Shown piece by piece: positions 1 through 6,433 of a stretch of DNA of 14,772 nt (position 1 is its first letter; every line of letters starts with the position of its first letter). The DNA is from Bacteriovoracaceae bacterium UBA4097 (lineage in GTDB: Bacteria > Bdellovibrionota > Bacteriovoracia > Bacteriovoracales > Bacteriovoracaceae): positions 1-14,772 of the forward strand of contig DFXX01000027.1 in the NCBI GenBank assembly GCA_002381765.1, given 5' to 3'. The position numbers were made by a program, and so were the translations under genes. The notes under the pieces are model-generated. The model was not told where the DNA came from. It searched no databases and was given only the letters and a program-made list of their open reading frames with translations.

Positions 1-326
1 TCTAAGCACTGCTTAAACTTACTCATGCTAAGGAGAGTCCCATTGGTATAGAGATCGATGCGATTTTCTGGGAGGTATTGACGAGTGGTCTTTACAAACC
101 AATCAAAATTTCGAGCGAGCATGGGTTCATTATAAAACTCAAATGAGATGCTTCCCTTATAATTAACCTCTGTCAGCTGAGTCATAAGCTTTTCGAAAAG
201 CTCTGGATCCATCTCGCCCTTTTCTTTCCTCTCGGTTACAGAATTAGGGCAGTAGGAGCAAGCTCTATTGCAGTGGTGATTTATTTCAATTTCAACCATC
301 TTAAGCTCAGGGGATAAGCTAAACAT
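1..326 (-). CDS. Radical SAM protein, N-terminal part (cut by window edge)
   Basis: The reading frame is open from an ATG at 326 to the left edge and gives about 108 residues. Residues 19-26 read CNRACSYC, the CX3CX2C motif that binds the radical SAM [4Fe-4S] cluster, followed by PN. A later segment, FEFYNEP, matches the GGEP-type SAM-binding motif, and YTNGTLL matches the next barrel strand motif. Unlike its two neighbours it has no Cys-rich N-terminal module: the cluster motif comes almost at once. Its ATG lies 8 bases inside the end of the preceding radical SAM gene, with CAGG about 7 bases upstream, so the two are probably translationally coupled. An internal in-frame ATG at 299 is a second possible start. 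The substrate cannot be inferred, and any C-terminal SPASM domain would lie outside the window. The family call is firm; the function is unknown. Confidence 0.88.
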   Translation of the reverse strand, partial: MFSLSPELKMVEIEINHHCNRACSYCPNSVTERKEKGEMDPELFEKLMTQLTEVNYKGSISFEFYNEPMLARNFDWFVKTTRQYLPENRIDLYTNGTLLSMSKFKQCL

Positions 327-1434
327 GCTTTAACCTGCTGTTGCGATGGGTTTTAATCTTCTGCATAAAAACCTGGTAGTCCAGATACTTATCTTTATGG
401 GCCGCTCCTTCAATTTTATCCACGAGATTTTTTAGATCTATAATTTGGTGTTTATGCCAATCATTCTGCGGAGTCAAAGACGCTAGAGCTGAAAGGATTA
501 ACTCCTTACCTTGCTGAAATTGTTTTTCCGGTAAGACTCTGGGATGAAGAAGCTGTGGAGTATCGATCTCGGCAAAAATTGGCAGAATGTTATAACTTGG
601 CACATTCTGCTCAAAGAATTTAATCAGTTCTCCAACAGTAGTCCAGTTCACAGCGGTAAGTACAGAGTGCACATGCAGATCTAGGTTTTGCATCTTCGCC
701 TCTTTTATGAGTTTGAGATGAGAGAGAATCTTTTCCCACTTTGCGGGGAAACGCATGAGTTCATAATTCTCCCCGATGGAGTCAAGACTCAGGATGAGCT
801 CTAAGCGTTTAAGCTTGGTTAGGTTTTTAAGAGTAGTTAATGGGAGATGAGTGAGGTTAGTGAAAATTCTTAGGACTATCTCATGAGCTCTTGGACTCTC
901 TACTAAAGTTTTCATGATGGTCAGAGATTTTTCAGAAAGAAAGGGTTCTCCCCCAGTTATAGTAACCTGCTCTAAGGTTGGAAGCATCTGTTGGATATCC
1001 GAAAGGGAGAGTTCGCTCGTCCAGGCTTCGGTCTTTACCGTGTTTAACTGTGTTTCATAGAATGAACTTAATTTCTTAGAATATACAGGAGAGCACATAA
1101 GGCATTCTAAATTACAGTCATTATCAACTGTTATATCTAAGTACTTAATTTGGGTCTTGGTATCGGGTTGATACTTAAAACGATCCAAATAATCTAAACG
1201 GGGGGATCTGCATCCGGATTGCTCTAGCTGAAAACAGCTCGAACATTCTAAGGGAACAGTTCCCTTTATCATCTCGTCACGAACTTTCTGGGTATGGCGA
1301 AGTTTTAGTGCATCAGAGATGTTTAAGGTCCCTTCAAGGTTATAAGTGCTTTGATGGCAGCAGAGTCTGGGAGCATTCTTAGCACCCAAGCTGAGAGATA
1401 TCCAGGGAATGGGACAGATGAATTGATCAAGCAA
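319..1434 (-). CDS. Radical SAM protein with N-terminal SPASM/twitch-like Cys module
   Basis: The protein is 371 aa if it starts at the TTG at 1434, which has GGAG 7 bases upstream and overlaps the stop of the preceding gene by 8 bases. The radical SAM motif CNLECLMC lies at residues 107-114 (C107, C111, C114), followed by TGGEP near 160-164, which contacts SAM. Ahead of the barrel is a Cys-rich block (C7, C25, C26, C64, C67, C75) with the order typical of twitch/SPASM modules that hold an auxiliary Fe-S cluster, here at the N terminus instead of the usual C terminus. Enzymes of this type do 5'-deoxyadenosyl-radical chemistry (oxidation, epimerisation, C-C or C-S bond formation). It sits third in a leftward operon after an amidinotransferase and a related radical SAM gene. 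The specific reaction is unknown, and peptide modification is an alternative to small-molecule tailoring. Confidence 0.9.
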   Translation of the reverse strand: MLDQFICPIPWISLSLGAKNAPRLCCHQSTYNLEGTLNISDALKLRHTQKVRDEMIKGTVPLECSSCFQLEQSGCRSPRLDYLDRFKYQPDTKTQIKYLDITVDNDCNLECLMCSPVYSKKLSSFYETQLNTVKTEAWTSELSLSDIQQMLPTLEQVTITGGEPFLSEKSLTIMKTLVESPRAHEIVLRIFTNLTHLPLTTLKNLTKLKRLELILSLDSIGENYELMRFPAKWEKILSHLKLIKEAKMQNLDLHVHSVLTAVNWTTVGELIKFFEQNVPSYNILPIFAEIDTPQLLHPRVLPEKQFQQGKELILSALASLTPQNDWHKHQIIDLKNLVDKIEGAAHKDKYLDYQVFMQKIKTHRNSRLKHV

Positions 1435-2428
1435 TGATTTTCTCCATTAACTTAAGTTGATCTAAATAGGCTTCAAGAACTTCTGGATCCCTTTGAAGGT
1501 CGAGGTTTCCCAGAGCTTTTTTAATGAGAAAAAATATTTCCTTGGAATTTAGGAATTCATTTTCTTTCATTAGTTTAAGCAGCCATTCTCTATTCTCTTT
1601 TTTAGAGCGATTAAGAATCGAGTGATCTTGGGGATAGAGGAGAAGGATGGGGTAAAAATGAAATCCTTGCTCCTTTGTCCATTGATAGAGATCAGTTACC
1701 TCGTTGGCATTCATGGCCTGAACCACCATATTAATTTCTATCTTAGGAATGGATCTTTTTAGTTTTTGGATGTTATCAAAAACCAGGTCAAACTGGGATC
1801 TCTGTCTGATCTTTTCAAATACTCCCGGCACTAGTGAATCAAGGCTAATGCTAAGGGATTGAAGATTAATTTTCTGAAAGTTAATCAGAAGCTTCTCGGT
1901 GATCTGAAAGTGAGCATTGGTGGTTATTCTCCACTCACACTTGGAGTTAATAGGACTCACAAGATTAACTATCCTCTCAAAGTGGGGAGAGATTAGCGGC
2001 TCTCCCCCCACGAGTTCAATTTCTTGAAGATTGGCCAAGGTCTCTGCATTATTATTCCAAAAATAATCAGACTTAAGTCCTCCTGTCCTATCATAGATAT
2101 TGGTGCACATGATGCAGGTTAAATTACAGGCCGAATCCAGCATTATATCTAAGCGTTTAAGTTTGATGTCAGTCTGGTTAAAGCCACTCCGGGTGATGAC
2201 CTTGTGACAGAGAAAAGACTGTTGATTATTTTTGCAAGCAGTGGGAAGGATACCTTGATGATCCTCTCGGAGTTTTCTAGCAGCAGTTGAATTCCAGATT
2301 TCCTTCAGGCTCTTCTCTTGAATATGGCCCAAGATGAAATCAGGATTGTTTTGCACAAAACTGCACGGATAGACTTCACCCGAGGAGTGAATGTAAAGCT
2401 GGTTAAATGGTACCAGGCATGTGCTCAT
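1427..2428 (-). CDS. Radical SAM protein with N-terminal SPASM/twitch-like Cys module (second copy type)
   Basis: The protein is 333 aa. The ATG at 2428 overlaps the stop of the amidinotransferase gene in an ATGA arrangement, and the only SD-like string (GGAAG) is some 12 bases upstream, so coupling is likely. The N-terminal 80 residues look like a SPASM/twitch module: C4, C22, C65 and C74, with the usual intervening pattern of a GEVYPC segment and an LKEIWNS helix. The canonical radical SAM motif CNLTCIMC lies at 101-108, GGEP at 141-144, and a SISLDS strand motif at 193-198. The layout matches the downstream neighbour, but the two are clearly diverged, so they probably act on different intermediates or as two steps. 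The family assignment is by motif; the substrate is unknown. Confidence 0.9.
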   Translation of the reverse strand: MSTCLVPFNQLYIHSSGEVYPCSFVQNNPDFILGHIQEKSLKEIWNSTAARKLREDHQGILPTACKNNQQSFLCHKVITRSGFNQTDIKLKRLDIMLDSACNLTCIMCTNIYDRTGGLKSDYFWNNNAETLANLQEIELVGGEPLISPHFERIVNLVSPINSKCEWRITTNAHFQITEKLLINFQKINLQSLSISLDSLVPGVFEKIRQRSQFDLVFDNIQKLKRSIPKIEINMVVQAMNANEVTDLYQWTKEQGFHFYPILLLYPQDHSILNRSKKENREWLLKLMKENEFLNSKEIFFLIKKALGNLDLQRDPEVLEAYLDQLKLMEKIIA

Positions 2429-3510
2429 AAGAAGTAATCTTCCAGCTTTTCGTCACGAACTAGATCCAGGGTGGCGCAATGGGCCCCTCCGCCAAAAAGT
2501 CGTGAATGCCTGAGTCTGATGTGAATATATTCGATCTTATGTTCATCAAGGGTTTGAGTAAAGAGCCGGTCTGGTTCTAGTGATTCATTAAAAATGATGA
2601 TTTTATTTGGTCCGATGGGAAAGACATTCGCGTAGATGTTGATACTTGCTAAATTCGTAAGATAGTTTTCCCTACAGGACACATTCACGGGAATCATTTC
2701 CCATTCTCTAAACTTCTTAGGTAGAAGGTTAATCTTATCAGGCATGGTGCCTGAATTGATGAGCATTCTCCCTGGGGCAATTGGCATAAGCATTCCATCG
2801 ATATGGTGGTCACAAAGGTTTACCTCATGGAAGCGGTAGAAATCTCCCCAAAGATTCTCTAGCCATTTTTTCCCGAGGGCGTGATTCTCGTTTGAAATAT
2901 TCATCAAAATATCTCTTCCAAACTTCAGGCATTGAGCAGCGTCAAACATCATCTCAAATTCATGAGGTTTTTGATTCTTAATTAGTTCGGGATCGATATT
3001 TACATTATTCTTGGCATAACTCAGATCATAGGAAGAATCCTTCATCATTGGTCGGGGAGCAGCAATCCACTGAGAGCCGGCATGAAAATAGGGATACAGA
3101 ATCTTCTTTAAGAGATCATTTTCAAAGAATCTTTTCCGCCAGATGCAAGGAGTCTCAATGATCCTATTTCCTAAAATTAGAATCTGATCCCGAGGATTGT
3201 CTGAAGGAGACATATGGTCTGAGAAGTAAGGGGTATTAAACTCCTTAACTTCCATAAGCTTTTCTGGACGATGTACTTTAACTCCTAATCCACTTAAGAT
3301 CTGGGCAAGATTGTCCAAGTCCTCTTGCCTTTCCTGGATGAGTTTACTTTGTAAATGAATGGAGTTTTTGAGTAGAACATCCTGGATATTATCATTGAAG
3401 AAGACTTTAAAGGAGAGATCTACATTATGGGGGCTAATATTAAAAACAGAGCCAACTATGACCTCTTTTAGGGGACCCCATTCTGTATGCACGTTTACCG
3501 GCAAAGACAT
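2425..3510 (-). CDS. Glycine amidinotransferase-family protein (amidinotransferase)
   Basis: This family moves an amidino group, normally from L-arginine, to an amine through a covalent amidino-Cys intermediate, making a guanidine. I chose the ATG at 3510 (361 aa) because GGAG lies 6 bases upstream; a GTG at 3528 is in frame but lacks such a site. Family landmarks are an N-terminal EWGPLKEVIVG segment, NPRDQILILGN, AAPRP, and the catalytic triad: Asp190 in FDAA, His236 in HID, and Cys345 in GGGAHC, corresponding to Asp254, His303 and Cys407 of human AGAT. The length is close to that of bacterial StrB1/SxtG-type enzymes. It is first in the leftward operon, ahead of three radical SAM genes, and divergent from a carbamoyltransferase. 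This suggests guanidinylation of a pathway intermediate, not creatine-type metabolism. The acceptor is unknown. An arginine-deiminase-like hydrolase is less likely given the intact AGAT motifs. Confidence 0.88.
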   Translation of the reverse strand: MSLPVNVHTEWGPLKEVIVGSVFNISPHNVDLSFKVFFNDNIQDVLLKNSIHLQSKLIQERQEDLDNLAQILSGLGVKVHRPEKLMEVKEFNTPYFSDHMSPSDNPRDQILILGNRIIETPCIWRKRFFENDLLKKILYPYFHAGSQWIAAPRPMMKDSSYDLSYAKNNVNIDPELIKNQKPHEFEMMFDAAQCLKFGRDILMNISNENHALGKKWLENLWGDFYRFHEVNLCDHHIDGMLMPIAPGRMLINSGTMPDKINLLPKKFREWEMIPVNVSCRENYLTNLASINIYANVFPIGPNKIIIFNESLEPDRLFTQTLDEHKIEYIHIRLRHSRLFGGGAHCATLDLVRDEKLEDYFL

Positions 3511-3516
3511 TAAAAA

Positions 3517-3520
3517 CTCC
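3517..3520 (-). promoter_or_regulatory. Ribosome binding site deciding the amidinotransferase start
   Basis: On the minus strand TGGAG is followed by TTTTTA and then ATG (3510-3508). The 6-base spacing favours this ATG over the upstream GTG at 3528. The site begins two bases after one arm of an inverted repeat, so any stem formed there in RNA would lie right against it. Confidence 0.6.
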
Positions 3521-3522
3521 AG

Positions 3523-3548
3523 TACCACCAGTGTAAGCTAAGGTGGTA
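3523..3548. repeat. Inverted repeat in the divergent intergenic region (possible operator or leader stem)
   Basis: TACCACC at 3523-3529 is mirrored exactly by GGTGGTA at 3542-3548, with a 12-base spacer. Allowing one mismatch, the arms extend to 9 bases (3521-3529 and 3542-3550). It lies between the divergent amidinotransferase and carbamoyltransferase genes. It could be a dimeric regulator binding site serving both arms. It could also be a stem in the amidinotransferase leader RNA, next to that gene's ribosome binding site. There is no T-run, so it is not a terminator. Confidence 0.45.
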
Positions 3549-3563
3549 TTAATGCCAATAAAG

Positions 3564-3593
3564 TTGCCACGCGAAAGAGAGTGATAGTATCCT
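3564..3593 (+). promoter_or_regulatory. Candidate sigma70-type promoter for the carbamoyltransferase operon
   Basis: TTGCCA at 3564-3569 (5 of 6 matches to TTGACA) is followed 18 bases later by TATCCT at 3588-3593 (4 of 6 matches to TATAAT). Transcription would start near 3600 and leave a leader of about 38 bases before the ATG at 3638. The -10 is weak and the promoter rules of this organism are unknown, so this is tentative. Confidence 0.3.
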
Positions 3594-3627
3594 ATTTTAG
3601 CAAATTTCACTCTTTGAAAGAATCACC

Positions 3628-3634
3628 AGGAGAG
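3628..3634 (+). promoter_or_regulatory. Ribosome binding site deciding the carbamoyltransferase start
   Basis: AGGAGAG ends three bases before the ATG at 3638 (GGAG to ATG spacing 5). It is the strongest Shine-Dalgarno match near the gene and argues against the upstream GTG at 3581. Confidence 0.65.
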
Positions 3635-3637
3635 TCA

Positions 3638-5299
3638 ATGAGTCTGGATTACTCCATCGGATTGGGCAAAACCATTTTCAACTCGGGAGCTGCCATTATT
3701 CCTTGGCAAAATCCCCATGATGCAGAAGTCGTCCTAACCGAAAGATTCAATCGAATTAAGAATTCTGGCGCCTGGCCCTTAACCCCGTTGAGTCATTTGC
3801 AGTCCCAGTTTTTACATAAAAATTTTGGTATCCTGGAGTGCCGCGATGTTCAGACTCCTCTTGAGTTTGAGATCTACTACAATAGTCGCTTTCCTTTTTT
3901 GGAGCGCTTGAAGCTTCTAGGTCTTGAAAAATTCTCCAGCATGGAAAATGAACTCGAAGTTCTGCCACATCATCTAGCTCATGCTTGGTCGGGCCTAGCC
4001 TTTTCTCCTTTTGATGAGTGCTTACTTTTGGTATTGGATGGCGCGGGAACAGTTGAGGATAATGCAGCCCAAATAAAGCAGTATGAATACCTCTCACTTT
4101 TCCGTTGGAAGGATAAAGAACTCACACTTCTGGATAGAAAATTTTTGAGCTTTCTCCCTAGTAAGATTAAGGGGCAAAATTTCTCAGAGGGCATCGGGAT
4201 ATTCTATGAGAAAGCTTCGGAGTTCATATTCAATAACAAGACTGAAGCTGGCAAGGTCATGGGACTCGCTCCTTTTGGAAAAAGTGCTGGCACTCTAAAA
4301 TCGTTTACCACTTATTTAGAAAGTTTGGACTGGCAGAAGCAGTATCAGGGGAAAAGTAAAAAGGAATGGGAAGGGTCTCCCCATCGAGAAATTTATCAGA
4401 ATTTAGCGGCAACAGTTCAGGAGAACTTCGAGCATTTTGTTTTTGAATATCTGCAAAAAGTCCAAAATCATTATCCAGACGAGAAGAACCTAATCTTTAC
4501 CGGAGGTTGTGCGCTTAATTGCACTTTCAATGGTAAGCTTGTTGAGAAAAGAATGTTTAGTAAAATCTTCATCCCACCTAATCCTGGAGATGAAGGAATT
4601 AGTCTGGGTTGTGCTTACGCACATTATATTCAGCAAAATCCCAATGCTTGGACTGCCACTTCTTGGAATAGGCTAACTTCATATAGAGGATTGAAGGCTT
4701 CTGTTCCTGATGAAGTGGCCATCTCTGAAGTGTTTGAAGGTTTTGAGATCGTTAAACGCTCAGACTATCTGACACACATAGCAGAACTTCTGAGTGCAGG
4801 TGAAGTCATTGCCTTTGTTCAGGGAAGAAGCGAAATAGGGCCACGCGCATTAGGGAATAGAAGTATTCTTGCTTGTCCTAAGAAAGAGAATTTAAAAAAC
4901 TATCTCAATGAAAATGTAAAATTCAGAGAAGATTTTAGACCCTACGGTTGCACCGTTCAATGGGAGAAGGCCCACAGATATTTTGAAGTGGATGAAGGGT
5001 TTGAGAATCCATTCATGTCATTTGCGGTCAAGGTACGAGCGGAGTATAGAACAATTCTAAAGGATCTCTCACATATCGATGGCACTAGTCGAATGCAAAC
5101 TTTGCATTATACGCAAAATGAAGTGTTTCATGATCTCTTGGAAGAAGTTGAAAAGCTGACAGGTCTTCCTATTCTTCTCAATACCAGTCTTAATGTGATG
5201 AATGAGCCAATCGTAGAGAATATTCAGGATGCAAAGCGATTCTTCGATGAAACCTGTCTTAAGACGATGGTGATTGGTAGCTATATAATCAGAAAGTAG
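3638..5299 (+). CDS. Carbamoyltransferase, NodU/CmcH/TobZ family
   Basis: The family transfers a carbamoyl group from carbamoyl phosphate, via carbamoyl-AMP, to a hydroxyl of a sugar, cyclitol or antibiotic. The chosen ATG gives 553 aa, the usual length. The N-terminal Kae1-like domain shows HHLAHAW at 111-117 and LDGAGT from 133. GKVMGLAPFG lies at 205-214, TGGCALNC at 288-295 and NPGDEG near 315-320. By comparison with TobZ, His111, His115, Asp134 and Asp318 are the likely metal ligands. The C-terminal YrdC-like domain shows GRSEIGPRALGNRS from 396, REDFRPYG at 430-437 and LNTSLN at 514-519. One oddity is that the usual early HD-[AS]-S-A-A motif reads FNSGAA, which may be normal for its subgroup. 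It is first in a rightward operon with an aminotransferase, and divergent from the amidinotransferase/radical SAM arm. The acceptor is unknown. Confidence 0.93.
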   Translation: MSLDYSIGLGKTIFNSGAAIIPWQNPHDAEVVLTERFNRIKNSGAWPLTPLSHLQSQFLHKNFGILECRDVQTPLEFEIYYNSRFPFLERLKLLGLEKFSSMENELEVLPHHLAHAWSGLAFSPFDECLLLVLDGAGTVEDNAAQIKQYEYLSLFRWKDKELTLLDRKFLSFLPSKIKGQNFSEGIGIFYEKASEFIFNNKTEAGKVMGLAPFGKSAGTLKSFTTYLESLDWQKQYQGKSKKEWEGSPHREIYQNLAATVQENFEHFVFEYLQKVQNHYPDEKNLIFTGGCALNCTFNGKLVEKRMFSKIFIPPNPGDEGISLGCAYAHYIQQNPNAWTATSWNRLTSYRGLKASVPDEVAISEVFEGFEIVKRSDYLTHIAELLSAGEVIAFVQGRSEIGPRALGNRSILACPKKENLKNYLNENVKFREDFRPYGCTVQWEKAHRYFEVDEGFENPFMSFAVKVRAEYRTILKDLSHIDGTSRMQTLHYTQNEVFHDLLEEVEKLTGLPILLNTSLNVMNEPIVENIQDAKRFFDETCLKTMVIGSYIIRK

Positions 5300-5311
5300 A
5301 TTGAGGCCATT

Positions 5312-6433
5312 ATGTACGAAATTGGATCTGAAGAATTAAATGATCTTGAAGAACTTTTTAAAACCAAGAAGTTCTTCCGATATCAGGGTAGGGATGTTGC
5401 TACTCATTCCTCATTATTTGAAAAAGAATTCTCCCAGTATCTAGGTATGAAGCACTCACTATTTGTAACCAGCGGTACCAATGCTCTCTTTTTAGCCTTG
5501 AAGTCCCTGGGAGTTGGTGAGGGAGATGAGGTCATAGTTCCTTCCTATACTTTTATTGCAACAATAACCGCGGTTCTACATGTGGGAGCTATTCCCATCG
5601 TAGCGAGCATTGGTAAAGGTTTAACTCTTGATGCTAGTCTTATTAGCTCAAAAATCACCCCAAAAACTAAAGCAATCATTCCCGTTCATATGGATGGGTA
5701 TCCTACAGATATGGATTCCCTTATTTCAATAGCAGAGGTTCATAAGCTGCTTATCATTGAAGATGTAGCCCAGGCAGTAGGGGGAGAATATAAAGGAAGG
5801 AAGCTCGGATCTTTTGGCCACGCCAGCTGTTTCTCCTTTAATGTTGATAAAATTATTTCTTGTGGAGAAGGGGGACTAGTGGCTTTCCCAGAAGAAAATA
5901 CTTACAAAAAAGCCTTAATGCTTCATGATGCTCCGGTGAGCTTTGGAATGACCTATAAGGATTATCTATCAGACATTCCTCGCGAAGTTGGCTTCTCTAT
6001 GCGGATGTCGGAGATCTCTGCCGTGATTATGCGAAAGCAGCTCTCACGCTTAGACCATATAATTCAAAAGTTAAGAATTCAGAAGAAAGTTTTATTAAGC
6101 CAATTATCTATCATCTCAGATAAACTTCTGGAAGTGAGTGATCCAGAGGGAGATTGCTCGACTCATATTCATATTAGGTGTGCTGATCCTCTTCAGGCAA
6201 GTGAGTTGGCAAAATCACTTACCGAAGATGGAGTCCTTGCCACACCACTCTATGCAAGACCTGTCCACTGTTTTTGGCATTGGCAGGAGCTCCTTGAGGG
6301 AGGAACTAAGGATTTGGGCAGAGATCGCATTCACTTATCGAGTATTTTGAGAATTGCTGTTGATTATGATCTAAGCGAGAAAGCGCTTACTGAGAAAGGG
6401 ATGAAAATAGCAAATACGTTTAAGGAATGTTAA
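5312..6433 (+). CDS. DegT/DnrJ/EryC1-family PLP aminotransferase
   Basis: The protein is 373 aa. The ATG follows the carbamoyltransferase stop by 12 bases, with GAGG 5 bases upstream. Members transfer an amino group to keto-sugars (often nucleotide-linked) or keto-inositols. Visible motifs are TSGTNAL at 53-59 (cofactor phosphate contacts), VIVPSYTF near 74-81, PVHMDGYPTDM from 124, EDVAQAVGG near 150-158 (Asp151 contacts the PLP ring nitrogen), and FSFNVDKIISCGEGG, where Lys180 is the Schiff-base lysine. The lysine shows it is an active aminotransferase-type member, not a dehydratase-type one (which carries His). PVHMDG and the GEGG-type loop are compatible with StsC/BtrS-like cyclitol aminotransferases as well as aminosugar enzymes, and I cannot separate the two. 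It is co-transcribed with the carbamoyltransferase and the amidohydrolase. It may supply the amine that the divergent amidinotransferase converts to a guanidine. Confidence 0.92.
   Translation: MYEIGSEELNDLEELFKTKKFFRYQGRDVATHSSLFEKEFSQYLGMKHSLFVTSGTNALFLALKSLGVGEGDEVIVPSYTFIATITAVLHVGAIPIVASIGKGLTLDASLISSKITPKTKAIIPVHMDGYPTDMDSLISIAEVHKLLIIEDVAQAVGGEYKGRKLGSFGHASCFSFNVDKIISCGEGGLVAFPEENTYKKALMLHDAPVSFGMTYKDYLSDIPREVGFSMRMSEISAVIMRKQLSRLDHIIQKLRIQKKVLLSQLSIISDKLLEVSDPEGDCSTHIHIRCADPLQASELAKSLTEDGVLATPLYARPVHCFWHWQELLEGGTKDLGRDRIHLSSILRIAVDYDLSEKALTEKGMKIANTFKEC

Noticed and set aside
3523..3548. Intrinsic terminator between the divergent arms
   Set aside because: There is no T-run after the stem, and both flanking genes begin here instead of ending.
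3359..4194. Short open frames at 3359-3541 (+), 3756-4097 (-) and 3979-4194 (-)
   Set aside because: They lie in other frames of the amidinotransferase and carbamoyltransferase genes, have no recognisable motifs and no good ribosome binding sites.
1..6433. Calling this a saxitoxin or streptomycin gene cluster
   Set aside because: The enzyme families match in part, but no PKS-like SxtA, inositol dehydrogenase, glycosyltransferase or phosphotransferase is visible, and family membership does not establish orthology.
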